Below are positions 9,592-19,653 of a stretch of DNA of 64,000 bases, piece by piece. The DNA is taken from the NCBI GenBank assembly GCA_009829735.1, contig CM020620.1, positions 3,712,299-3,776,298 on the forward strand, written 5' to 3'. The notes under the pieces are model-generated. The model was not told where the DNA came from and made no database searches. It worked only from the letters and a program-made list of their open reading frames with translations. Every line of letters begins with the position of its first letter. Position 1 is the first letter of the stretch. Position numbers and translations under genes: made by a program. This DNA comes from Pyropia yezoensis. Its lineage: Eukaryota; Rhodophyta; Bangiophyceae; Bangiales; Bangiaceae.

Positions 9592-11531
9592 ATGTCTACC
9601 CAAGAGACGGGGAACGTTCAAGATGACGGATCGGCGTCGACGCCGACCCCGGAGGTGACTACGGGAACCGAGATCGGGAACCCGATCGACAACATTGAGA
9701 CGCCAATGCTTTCCGGTGCCGGATCGACGTTTGGCACGGCTCGGACGGCAGGAGGCGGGGGCCCGCCTCAACTGTCGTCGACCGACCTCACTCCGCCGCC
9801 TCCTTCACCAGGGGATTCCCTGATGGCATCATTGGCCCGCATCGAGGCCCGGTTTTCCGGACTCGACGCTCGCCAGGAGCGGACGGAGGACGCGATGGCA
9901 GTGTTGATGTCAACACGCCACACGACGGGACCCCGTCGTGTTCCTCCCACACCGGTACGGTTTGAACCGGCCGGACTACTTTCGGAGTCCACCAGGGTCA
10001 ACCCCGGTGTTGCTACTCCTGGACAACCCCCGGACACAATGGGGTATGGATCCGACTCGTCGGCAGAGTTGGAACGGAGCCACACGGAGCGATACGCTCG
10101 GAGCACCCGAAGTGGACTCCGCGGACACGACCCGGCGGATACTTACGCCGGTGGAGAGTCGGTTATTGGCGGAGGGGGTACCCTCTCACAGTACCCCCAC
10201 GACGAAGGAGGCCAGGCAACTCGGGTTCCCGAGGTGCCGACGCCTGAAGTACCATCTTCAGTGGTGGAAGCTATGACCGCGCAGGTAACTGCGAGCCTAC
10301 TGAAGCGGATGGAGTCCGATGAGTTTGCTCATCAACTGGCTAAGCGACTGGATATCCAGGACGCCGACACGGAGATCGTCAACGAAGTCTTCAGGTCGGT
10401 ACTGACTCCCGAACGTTATCGTTTGGAAGACCGATCTACCACCGTATCGGAATCGATGCGTAATACGTCGCACCGAGCGATCCGCTCTATGCAGACCCTT
10501 ATGAAGGGGGTCCCAATGTTCGGGGGCCCCAACGGACGTCCGTTGGCAGTCATCGGCTTCTTGACTAGCTTCAAGGCAGCCGCAGACAAGGCGCTCGTCA
10601 ACGAGGGGCTGGCCCTGGAGATCCTCCCTTTCTTTGTTGATGAACGGGTGCGAGGCATTCTTCGCCAGGCATCCCCGATGCCGGGAATGAGGGTCGCGGC
10701 CACCCCCATGGATTACCGTGGGATTCTCAAGGAGCTGCTGAGCAGTTACCTCAGCGAGGACAAGTGCGAGGACCACTACCGGGCCCTGCGCACTGCCACC
10801 GCCCAGAGCTGGGAGGATGAGGAGATGTTTGGACGCCGGATCCAAGAGCTCGACTACGAGCTGGGGAAGCTCCTCGGAGAAGGGGAGCTACGGGCCATCC
10901 TGTTCGCAGGAGTACCCAACTACGTGCGGATATCCGCTCGGGGAGCCAATACGGCCCGGACGAACTTCAGTCGACTGATGCATATGTGCAAGTCCCTAGG
11001 GGACGCCTACCGGGTTCTACACCCGGAGTGTGCCTTGGCCCCGAAGCCCAAGGGTGAGGGAGGCAAGCCCAGTCTTACCCCGGTACCGAGGCAAGAGAAG
11101 GTGGAACGTAAGGCCGCACCAGTACTGGTGGCGACCGAACATCCCCCTATTGGTGAGGATGAACCTCTAGTCGACCAACAGGGCCACCTGTTGCTACCGG
11201 CGACGCCGGAGATTGATGAACATGGTACGATAGCGTACATCGCCCCGGCTGGAACCCAGTTCCAGGTCAACGAAGGAGCGGGACGGCGCGTCCCGTATGT
11301 GCGTACGACGGGGTATGCCCCGGTTACGGGTAACCCCCACCAGCCCCTGCCTACATGGGCAGTACGTACGGAGGCACCTCCGCAGATTGCGGGCCGACCC
11401 AACCGGTTGGGGGAGTCCATGTTCCGGTTGACCCAAGGACCCAAGGCCTACCAGGGAGCAGGCACTCGGGCGCCCGAGGGAGGCAACCGCAGCTACGGGG
11501 CTACCCCGATGCGAACTCAAGGAGGGACCGG
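9592..11531 (+). pseudogene. gag: E2 gag, 5' part (interrupted by E3)
   Basis: ATG at 9592 (MSTQETGNVQDDG). It has a low-complexity acidic/Thr-Pro N-terminus, followed by a helical capsid-like region at about residues 215-480 (for example EEMFGRRIQELDYELGKLL), and a basic Pro-rich linker. E3 inserted after about residue 646. The remainder, including the zinc knuckle, continues in register at 24031, so the gene is broken only by the insertion. Confidence 0.75.
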
Positions 11532-12378
11532 TGTAAGGATTTCCCCCCTAATCCCATGCCTAATACTTAAGGGATAATATCTGGGACCTCTCCTTACAGA
11601 TCCTGCCGAATCAACTCCTGGCAACATGGATCAACTCCTTGTATTGTGGGGCATGACGCGGTGTACCTTCCAGACGCAAGATGAGTCAGCCGCTGTCTCA
11701 CGGTGTCTGCCGGCCGCACGACAGCAGCCATCGACAGCCCATCATGGCCTGTCGAAAGGCGCCACCGTCAGCACCCATGACGAGCCACATCTGCCACAGC
11801 TGGCGAGTCCGTTAAAATGTCCTCGCTGCAGCATTGCAGCGATGTGACTGGCTAGCCGGCTGGCCGATTCGGCCGACTCGATCGAATCGTGCTTACACGC
11901 CTCTCGGACCTTCGGGCCGACTGGCGTCTGGAGCCGGCTGGGGCGGCGCCCTAGGCGCCGCACGCCGGACCCCTTCGTTTGGGGCAAACTGGGGCTGCAC
12001 TCCTTTAGTGCACACGCCCGCCCATGCTTTGTTCTGAGAGCCATGCTTTGTTTTTGGGCCGTTTTGTGCCTACCGGTGGAGCGACGGGGAAATGCATGCT
12101 TTGGGGCACCTCGGGTGCCCCGACGCGAGTATATAGTGCGTGAGTGTCGGCGCCACCGGGGGAGACCGGAAGGGCAACCAAAGACACAGACCAAAGACGA
12201 CCTTCACCCTTTGAACCCTCTCGATCACCACCGACGTCGCGCCGTCCTCTTCCCCAGACCCACCACCGTCACCACCTCCATCCTCTTCCCCGCACCCTGT
12301 CGCCCTATTGGCTGGCACGGGTCGCTGACACCATCACGAGTACGTTGAGGGCTGCCCAAGTGTGGGTGGTTCCTCACA
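11532..12378 (+). repeat. E3 5' LTR
   Basis: 847-bp TG...CA repeat with a sense TATATA at about 12130 (GCGAGTATATAGTGCG). Its copy is at 23179-24025. The following TGGTAGCTTCTGATAG from 12381 is a candidate primer-binding site different from that of E1, E2 and E4. Confidence 0.93.
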
Positions 12379-12617
12379 TGTGGTAGCTTCTGATAGTTTG
12401 GCTTTTCTACCTGGCGGTGACTTGCGATTCCGTTTTTGATTTGGCTCTCCCTGCGATTGTGCAGTCGTGTTGCCCCCTACGTTCGGCTTACCACGGGCAT
12501 TGTAATACGAACGTAGCGGGTTCCACGAATCACACCGAACGAACAATTTCCTGACACAACCCTTGTGGTTTTTTTTTCACGGAATTTTTCTTTTGGTCAA
12601 CCGATTGTTGAATCCCA

Positions 12618-13415
12618 GTGAGATCCACATCAGATTCGGAATACTCTTCCTCAGCACTGGCGGCCGGCCCGACATTCTCGGCGGCCTCGGCGCGCGATAC
12701 CGGGTCCACGTCCCGTGGCACCCCCCCGGTACGCACACCCTCGCCGATCCGTGCACCCCCGACGATCCGCGCACCCCCGACGGTCCGCGCACCCCCGACG
12801 ACCCGTGGCGCCTTCACGGCCCACGGTCCGTCGGCACGTGGCCCCCCGTCGGCACGCGGCCCCCCGTCGGCACGCGGCTCCCCGCAGGCACACGCCCGCC
12901 CGAGGGCACACAACCCCCCGGCGGGCGCCCACTCGATTCCTACCCCGGCGGTCCCAGTCCGCCTCGCCTCGGCGGGCCGGGCCGCACCCAAGCCCCCCCT
13001 CTCGGGCAAGGGCAAGGGCCCTGCCACCAAGGACACGGCAGCCCGCGTCAACCGTCGCCTGTTACTGCCCCCCCAAGAATCGGGGCGCCGTTACACCGCC
13101 CCGCCGCCACCGGTGATTGGTCACATCAAGCCAACCACCGCGCGCGCGGTTGAGCAGCGTGAGCAACGCCGAATTGCCAAGAGCCACCGTGGGGCGCAAC
13201 GGAAATTCCTTTGCAATCCGTGCGGTGTGCGGTGCAACAGCCTCACTGTGCTGCGTGATCACCGCGGATCCCGTCCCCACCGATACGTAATTAACCGCCC
13301 GGACACCCTTCCCCGTTGCGAACCCTGCGGTCGCGAATTCGAGTCGGTGGAACATTTCGAGCGGCACACACGTGGCAAGGATCATCACCGCACGCTGGCG
13401 CGCCGCACCGATTGA
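12618..13415 (+). CDS. C2H2 zinc-finger protein encoded upstream of E3 gag
   Basis: About 265 codons between the E3 5' LTR and gag. The N-terminal half is low-complexity, with repeated RAPPTxRAPP and ARGPPS units; the C-terminal part carries two C2H2 fingers, CNPCGVRCNSLTVLRDHRG followed by a second His, and CEPCGREFESVEHFERH followed by a His. Both are C-x2-C-x12-H types and could bind nucleic acid. There is no ATG: the frame opens after a TGA at 12609 and the first usable codon is GTG. A pyrimidine-rich tract followed by AATCCCAG just before 12618 could be a splice acceptor, which would supply the start from upstream. Not a known gypsy gene; it could be a captured host exon or an element-specific protein. 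Confidence 0.55.
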   Translation: MRSTSDSEYSSSALAAGPTFSAASARDTGSTSRGTPPVRTPSPIRAPPTIRAPPTVRAPPTTRGAFTAHGPSARGPPSARGPPSARGSPQAHARPRAHNPPAGAHSIPTPAVPVRLASAGRAAPKPPLSGKGKGPATKDTAARVNRRLLLPPQESGRRYTAPPPPVIGHIKPTTARAVEQREQRRIAKSHRGAQRKFLCNPCGVRCNSLTVLRDHRGSRPHRYVINRPDTLPRCEPCGREFESVEHFERHTRGKDHHRTLARRTD

Positions 13416-13761
13416 CACCTGTTGACACGCCCCTGGATCTGGCCTAGGAGCCCGATTTTTCCCCATTGGTCCCCCCGCTTGGAAATCCGACACGACCCGA
13501 CTCGGGCCTGTGCACGGACGCTTCTGAATAATCCGTTTGTGTGATTTCAACCGAATTTCTTGTGCTTCTCGAAGTAGTGCTGTACATCATTTGGAACGTT
13601 GCAGCAACTAGCGCAGCACTTATCCAAATCGTGTACACCACTACTGCTGCAGACAAACTCCTATCCCACATCTCCGAGATCTTCCTTGGGGTCCTCCCCA
13701 AGCAAGTCTTGTGAAATCTGGGTTGTAAGTTTGTTTGCCTCGGACTTGAACCCCAGACACC

Positions 13762-14044
13762 ATGGATGCACCAATCCCAGGGGGTGTCAACGCGGCCAAT
13801 CCGGGCTCGGGCTCGAATGCACCGACCATGGAAGCCTGGACCCAGCTTACAGCGTTTGTCGCGCAAATGAGCGAACAACTCGAGGCTCATAAGATGGAAC
13901 TAGCCGACGCTAAGCAGCAACTGTCCGAAGCCAAGGCCAGGGCCACTACTAGTGGCATGAAATCCGCGAGGCCGAACAAACCCGTGGCTTTCTCCGGTAA
14001 ACCTGGGACGGTTGAAGTGTGGTGCTCGCATATGGATTTCTAAG
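13762..14044 (+). pseudogene. gag: E3 gag, 5' part (interrupted by E4)
   Basis: ATG at 13762 (MDAPIPGGVNAANPG). A coiled-coil-like stretch (EQLEAHKMELADAKQQL) precedes the start of the retrotransposon gag domain (FSGKPGTVEVWCSHMDF). E4 inserted inside the codon after MDF; the 5' target copy CTAAG carries a T-to-A change that creates an immediate stop. The domain continues in register at 19068. Confidence 0.85.
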
Positions 14045-14512
14045 TGTGGCAGTATTGACCCCCAGGTAGGGGGCAACACGTGCCATGCAAGGGGCGGCAG
14101 GCCACTAGCCTGATCCGTTCCTCCCCCTGCATTTGGGTCCATATTCCCTAAGTTCGGGATAGTTAGCTTAGTAGTAAATCCAACTTGGATTTGAGGGTTT
14201 TCTGCATTTATCGTCTTGAATTTTCGTGTGGCCCGGTGGGCAGGTGCTGGGGTGGGAGATTCTGAGTGGCGAGATTCTGAGTGGACCCTGGGGGGATAAG
14301 GGGAGGGACAGCGGGGCTTGGCCCTGCGTCCCCGTCCCGACCAAGAAACTGTTGGACCACACACCATCTTCTTGTTTGTCCGTGGGGGGATTGCCCCACA
14401 ACAGGGATAGAGTGTGTGCGACTTGCACTTCTTCCGGTTCCCCCGACACGGGAGGCAGCCCTCGCACACCGCCCCAACTTGGGTACTGTGTGTGCGAGTG
14501 GTTTTTGCCACA
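14045..14512 (+). repeat. E4 5' LTR
   Basis: 468-bp repeat, identical by eye to 18595-19062. The primer-binding site TGGTGGAGCAGCAGGGGA follows at 14515-14532. Confidence 0.93.
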
Positions 14513-14514
14513 TT

Positions 14515-14532
14515 TGGTGGAGCAGCAGGGGA
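14515..14532 (+). other. E4 primer-binding site
   Basis: The same 18-mer as in E1 and E2, two bases after the LTR. Confidence 0.8.
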
Positions 14533-15208
14533 CAGAGGTAAACTTTACCTCCGGGTGCACCCGGGTGTAGGGGGCCCTCTGTCTCAGAGGAACGGTGGTC
14601 TTGGACTGTGTCGTGTGGATCGTTAGCCAACACGGCTGGATCGGACCTCCCGACGTTCGGGAAACTCTCCGGTGACGACTTTACCCCGGCGCCTTTGAAT
14701 ACTGGCCAGACACAGGGTGTACCTGGGGTCGCGGAGGTGCTAGAGGCACTCCAGCCAGCAGGGCCGTGGGTATCGGTGCGGGCGGTATGCCACCCCGACC
14801 CAGTCGGGTGTTCACCCTGAGGGTCTTTCTCGGACCGGTGGTTCGCACTTCGGCCACCGGGTGGTACACTCAAAGGGAACGTCCCAAGGTGAGAGGACTG
14901 TCCCCGCGAGATCCACTCGGGTTGGATTCAACTTCGGCATAGAGCCGTCGCCAACTAGGCGGGTGGAGGACGGCGGACCTTCACTCGTCGGTGATGGGCT
15001 CGAGCCTGTGACAGGGGTCGTAGCAAGTTGCTACCCCCGCCCCACTCAAAGAAAGTATCTTTGATCGGGAGCCAAGTTCGGCTATATCGACCAACACGAG
15101 GGACCGGTAGTAGCGGTCACCCTCAGCGCGGGCGCGAGTAGCGACCCGAGGTCCGGAAAGGAGAAGCACCAAGCCAAGTCGGCCGCCTCTCCTCGTCCCC
15201 ATGTGAAC
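14533..15208 (+). other. E4 degenerate leader/gag remnant
   Basis: No sustained ORF. Short patches could be residual leader or gag, but no capsid or knuckle motif survives. It joins a pol remnant at about 15210. Confidence 0.5.
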
Positions 15209-16198
15209 ATGGAGGGTGTTCCACCCAGGTTGAGGGTTCAAGGTGAACGCCTCTTGGACCAATATCACAAGTTGTGGGATGGTCAATTGGGACTCATGAG
15301 AGCCACCCAACACCGGATCGAGTTGAAACCCGGTGTACCCCCTATACGCCAACAACCGTATAGGGGAGGGCCCCGTTCAAGGGCCCTCGTCAAGGAGCGC
15401 TTCAACAAAACTATTGTTAGGCAGCTGCGCCACTATGTGAGTGAGCATGTGAAAACGTGGGACCAATACATTTTTATTCTTACCACTGCCTACAATTCGC
15501 AGGTTCACTCATCTACCGGGGAAGTACCCCTCGCTTTTGTGACCCCCCGTCGCGTGCGGTCTATTGCTGTGCGGCGGTCGCTCCCAACTAGGGAGGATGA
15601 TGGCAGCACGCCTACTCCTACTGAGAGTAAGGCGGAGTTCGCTGCTAGGCTTGAAAACCTCATCCCTAAAGTCAGGGCTGAGATGGACAAAGCACAAAAG
15701 CGCTACAAGCGTACCTTTGACAAAAAGGGGCGCAATGCTAAGCATGTCCCCGAACAGGGTGACTGGGTGCTGGTTCACTCACACACCCCAACTGGGGGTA
15801 AGTTGGTGTTCCAGACGAAGGGGCCGTACCAGGTCCTTCGTACTGATGGGCGGCGCTTCACCATCGAAAGTGACGATGGGGTCCGCACAGTGAACGGACA
15901 GGACGTGGTCAAAGTTGCACCACCGCCTGCAGGCGACCCAGCTTGGGCGCGTGCTTTGAAAACGTGGCGCCTGCCCTCGCTGCCTGCAGCCAAACAGGGC
16001 CCGCAGGAGTACGTGTTCGACAAGTTCATCGACCACGGCTGGGATGAGGATACTGACCGCCTCATGTTGAGGGTGCGTTGGTTTGGCTACAAAGCCAAGG
16101 ATGATACGTGGGAGTATGTGGAGGACCTTCCTGCTGAGAAGGCCCGGGCGTACTGTGCCCGGAACGAGATAGACCCTAACAGCCCTCCCTCAACGTGA
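15209..16198 (+). pseudogene. pol: E4 pol remnant: pre-RT segment fused in frame to integrase C-terminus and chromodomain-like tail
   Basis: The first part (LWDGQLGLMRATQHRIELKP, then PIRQQPYRGGP) is the conserved stretch just before RT. At about 15400 it jumps in frame to RFNKTIVRQLRHYVSEHVKT, which in E5 lies downstream of the integrase catalytic Glu. The deletion, about 2 kb by comparison with E5 pol, has GAGCG at the junction. The GPY/F-like segment (KGPYQVLRTDGRRF) and the chromodomain-like end (LMLRVRWFGYKAKDDTWEYV) remain. No catalytic residues remain. Confidence 0.85.
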
Positions 16199-16309
16199 GG
16201 GAAGGCCGAGCAACAGTGCCACGAGAGTGCTTCAAGTCGAAGTGGTACGCAGAGTGGCTTTTAACTACAGCCCTAACCCTCACACTCTCACAACAAAGGC
16301 AGCTGCCAA

Positions 16310-18253
16310 CTAGGCACGCATGCTAGACTCTCCCACTCCACGGCCCTCGCCCTCACGTGGAGGCGAGCGGCGAGACCCACGCCGATAACGGTCTCCACCC
16401 GTTGGAGGGGGCGGCGGCTCCAAGTCGGAACCGTCGCGCCCCTCACGGTCGCGCAAGTGGCGCCGACCGTGGCCACTCTTCTGCCTGGTCTTGCGCGCAA
16501 GTTTGCGACGCAGACGCTGGACAGACTCCGTCTCCGACGGGGTAGAGGACTCCGAGACGGAGTAAGACAACTCGTCTTCCGACACGGAGGGAGAGCGCCG
16601 AGAGTGTCGGCGACGACGGCGAGGAGGCGAGTATGCCCGGCTCGCGCGACGTTTGCCACGCCCAAGTGGGGCTGGCTGGGGCATAATAGCCCCAATACGA
16701 GCCAACTCGGCTGTCATAAACTCCGCCACCGACTCGCAACTCGCGGTCGCCACTGCAGTACGAACGCGCTCCTCAAGTTGAGGAGTCTCGGAACTTTGGA
16801 GGGTTGCGGTCGACGCGGCCAACCAGGAAATGGTGCGCACCAACGTGGTGATCATCATCTCTGAGGTTAGAGGCGTGGGCGGTAACACCAACTTGGGGTA
16901 TACCGTCAGGAGGGTGGCCCCCAAGTTGGGAGACACCGGTGTGGATGACTCCACGGCCACGCTGATCGGGATGTTCCCGTGAGGCTGGAAAGGAACAGGA
17001 GGAAGCGGAGGGGCACGCCGAGGTGGCGGTACCCGGGTGTAACTGCGACCCCGACTTGGGGCCCCCGCAGTAGGTTGAGTCATATGGTCATCATATGAGG
17101 GCACAGCCATAACTATGGGCTTGTCCGGGGGTGGCGCAGTGTGACGGTCCACCCCCGGGGCATACGGGTAGTCTCCGATGCCCAACCCCTCTCGTAGGAC
17201 CACACGGCCGTCGTGAAGTTCACGAGCGACCCACACGAACTGGCGAAGTGCGCCATCGTCCTTGGGCCCCCGAGTGGGGCGGCGCAACTTGTGCTCAATG
17301 CTCTCCCACTCGATAAACTTGTGGAGGCGGAGCATCTCCTCAAGTAGAGTGAGTTGTCCTGACGAGCACCCCTCAGCAACTAGCTGAGGGGTGAGCTGTT
17401 CCAAACCCTGGATGAGCCGGAGGGGGAGATGCCAGAGCATCCCCCGCCGCTGAACACATGACACCCAGGTCGACATGACCTCGAGGAGCCACTGGGTGGC
17501 CAACATGGCCCACACCAGATGATCAGGGCCAGCCGTCAACATGACGGAGCCGAAGTGGTCAAGCAACCGTGGCAACAATGCCGGGAACCCGTAGGGGACC
17601 TCAACTTGAGGCCACCACTCGGGCTTCTTCGGGTAGTATTGCTCCTTACTGGCAGCAGACTGCTGAGGAAACTCAAGTTGAGCCGAGGTCACCAAGTAGG
17701 GACCTCGCCGGAAGTCCTTCTCCATCCGCACATCAAAGTGATGAGTGTGCGGATCGGCCTCGTGAAGGTACGGGGGGCGAGTTGCCACCGCGTCCCAAGT
17801 GAAGGTCGGCAAGTCGCCGGGACCCGGGATAGTTCCCCCGCGGTCCACCATGGCCTTGGCCCGCTGCACGTCCTCGACCTCCTCGTCGTCCAGGAAGGCA
17901 AACTGGTCCGTCCTGAAGCCGGCAGGGAACCCGACCCTACGGGGATACTTCTCCCGTAGGCGGTCCCATACCCGACCCATCGCTGCGCCGAGTCGGCCAC
18001 AGCGAAGAACAGTCAACCCCTCCTCATACAGAGGCCAAGCGGGGTAAAACCACCGCCCCAAGGCCTCACGCGGGACAACTTGTCCCGCCTCCGGGGGAGA
18101 TCCTGCCGTCAACCCAAAGCCGGGTGACGCGGGAGTCCCACCCCCCGGAGCGATCGCGGAGCCCCCGCCGGAAGTCCCGGCAGGCGCTGCACCGTAGGAG
18201 GTGTCCTCCATACGCTCATCGAGAGAGTCCGTCTCCACTCCCGGAGTCGCCAT
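16310..18253 (-). CDS. E4 antisense ORF protein, intact
   Basis: 647 residues from the ATG at 18253 (ccATGG context; the frame is open further upstream from a TTG), ending 111 bp from the stop of the sense pol. The N-terminus is acidic (MATPGVETDSLDERMEDTSY). The middle has SKEQYYPKKPEWWPQVEVPY, LLDHFGSVML, a GMLWHLPLRLIQGLEQL block, and RQFVWVARELHDGRVVLREG. The C-terminus is Arg/Ser-rich (SPPRRRRRHSRRSPSVSEDE), resembling an RS domain or nuclear localisation signal. No signal peptide or membrane segment is apparent, so it is not an env-like protein. Equivalent blocks occur in the antisense ORFs of E1 and E2. Expression would need antisense transcription from the 3' LTR side. Function unknown. 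Confidence 0.7.
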   Translation of the reverse strand: MATPGVETDSLDERMEDTSYGAAPAGTSGGGSAIAPGGGTPASPGFGLTAGSPPEAGQVVPREALGRWFYPAWPLYEEGLTVLRCGRLGAAMGRVWDRLREKYPRRVGFPAGFRTDQFAFLDDEEVEDVQRAKAMVDRGGTIPGPGDLPTFTWDAVATRPPYLHEADPHTHHFDVRMEKDFRRGPYLVTSAQLEFPQQSAASKEQYYPKKPEWWPQVEVPYGFPALLPRLLDHFGSVMLTAGPDHLVWAMLATQWLLEVMSTWVSCVQRRGMLWHLPLRLIQGLEQLTPQLVAEGCSSGQLTLLEEMLRLHKFIEWESIEHKLRRPTRGPKDDGALRQFVWVARELHDGRVVLREGLGIGDYPYAPGVDRHTAPPPDKPIVMAVPSYDDHMTQPTAGAPSRGRSYTRVPPPRRAPPLPPVPFQPHGNIPISVAVESSTPVSPNLGATLLTVYPKLVLPPTPLTSEMMITTLVRTISWLAASTATLQSSETPQLEERVRTAVATASCESVAEFMTAELARIGAIMPQPAPLGRGKRRASRAYSPPRRRRRHSRRSPSVSEDELSYSVSESSTPSETESVQRLRRKLARKTRQKSGHGRRHLRDREGRDGSDLEPPPPPTGGDRYRRGSRRSPPREGEGRGVGESSMRA

Positions 18254-18594
18254 GGCTCTCCCCAAGTTGGGGAGAGACGTCCTGGCTATCGCGGCACGAG
18301 ACCCGCCTCGAGTTGAGGGGGACTCGGATCGTGGGTAAACGGGTGGCCTCCCCAGCGTGGGGTGGCCCCGTGTAAGGTGAAGGAGAAGTGGTGGTGGTGG
18401 TGAGGTGTGAACCGAGGAGAGCAAGCTGCCAAGTGGGCAAGCTTGAGGAGAAGGGCGGCCAACGTGACCGCCTCCACATCCGCGTTACGTACTCAAGGGG
18501 GGACAGCAAGTCGCGTCCCCCCCAACGCCGAGACGTGCGTTTACGCACCCCCTCACAGGGCCGACCGGGTCGGTCGGAACTGAGGAGAGGGGAG

Positions 18595-19062
18595 TGTGGC
18601 AGTATTGACCCCCAGGTAGGGGGCAACACGTGCCATGCAAGGGGCGGCAGGCCACTAGCCTGATCCGTTCCTCCCCCTGCATTTGGGTCCATATTCCCTA
18701 AGTTCGGGATAGTTAGCTTAGTAGTAAATCCAACTTGGATTTGAGGGTTTTCTGCATTTATCGTCTTGAATTTTCGTGTGGCCCGGTGGGCAGGTGCTGG
18801 GGTGGGAGATTCTGAGTGGCGAGATTCTGAGTGGACCCTGGGGGGATAAGGGGAGGGACAGCGGGGCTTGGCCCTGCGTCCCCGTCCCGACCAAGAAACT
18901 GTTGGACCACACACCATCTTCTTGTTTGTCCGTGGGGGGATTGCCCCACAACAGGGATAGAGTGTGTGCGACTTGCACTTCTTCCGGTTCCCCCGACACG
19001 GGAGGCAGCCCTCGCACACCGCCCCAACTTGGGTACTGTGTGTGCGAGTGGTTTTTGCCACA
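18595..19062 (+). repeat. E4 3' LTR
   Basis: Identical by eye to the 5' LTR; preceded by the purine tract GAGGAGAGGGGAG (18582-18594). Confidence 0.93.
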
Positions 19063-19067
19063 CTATG

Positions 19068-19653
19068 TGCGACTGAGTGACCCCGACGATGCGTGCAGTA
19101 TTGCTTGCACCTTCCTCGACGGCGAAGCGTTCGACTGGTGGAAGGTCTACAGTCAGACTACAGCTGTCCCGAACTGGGAATCCTTCCGTTCTGCTCTAAT
19201 TCGCCGCTTCAGTCCACTGAACAAGACACAAGCGGCACGAGACAAGCTGCACTCGTGGCGCCAAATCAAAGACGTCGGAACGTTCAACAGGACGTTTCTG
19301 AGCGTCCTCTTGGACATCCCTGACATCACGGAAGCCGAGAAGATTGACCGCTACACCCGAGGCTTGAAGCGGGACATCTGGCAGGCTCCTTGTCTCAAGA
19401 CCTACTCGGATCTTGAATCTGTCATGACTGACGCTCTGCGCGTGGAGGCTGCCAAGGCTGGTGCCTCGACGCACCTCGGCGGCACATCTGCGAGGCCATC
19501 CACGACGGGTGTCATTCCCATGGAATCTCCAGCATCAAAGTCGAGAAACTCACGCCTGAAGAGCGTCAGCGCTGCATGCGTGAAGGCCTCTGCCTCCGCT
19601 GCCGTGAGAAAGGACATATGGCCAAGGACTGCCCAAAAGGCCAGCGGAACTGA
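19068..19653 (+). pseudogene. gag: E3 gag, 3' part
   Basis: Continues the gag domain from 14039: YVRLSDPDDACSIACTFLDG, FDWWKVY, FRSALIRRFSPLNKTQAARD, a standard Ty3/gypsy gag signature. A one-base frame change occurs at about 19519-19530. After it the zinc knuckle CLRCREKGHMAKDC is in frame, and the stop TGA is at 19651. The frame change is probably a mutation, because the gag domain and knuckle normally share one frame. Confidence 0.8.
19632..19638 (+). promoter_or_regulatory. E3 gag-pol -1 frameshift site CCCAAAA
   Basis: In the knuckle frame the codons read TGC CCA AAA GGC, fitting X XXY YYZ. Moving back one base gives CCC AAA AGG CCA and enters the long pol frame 13-15 bases before the gag stop. 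Known -1 sites are more often AAAAAAC or UUUAAAC types, so efficiency is uncertain. Confidence 0.5.

Larger units (their letters stand above)
14045..19062 (+). mobile_element. E4: internally deleted gypsy element inserted in E3 gag
   Basis: Two apparently identical 468-bp LTRs (TGTGGC...GCCACA) with target copies CTAAG (14040-14044) and CTATG (19063-19067). The interior lacks gag, protease, RT core, RNase H and most of integrase; what remains is a fused pol remnant and an intact antisense ORF. Same family as E5. The LTR identity makes it the youngest insertion, so it was probably mobilised in trans. Confidence 0.93.

Noticed and set aside
16310..18424. The antisense ORF as an env gene
   Set aside because: No signal peptide, transmembrane helix or fusion-peptide-like segment; the C-terminus is RS-rich and hydrophilic.
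18776..19067. Reading the E4 3' LTR as the start of E3 gag
   Set aside because: The frame passes through the LTR only by chance; gag homology starts at the target duplication and its true 5' part is at 13762.
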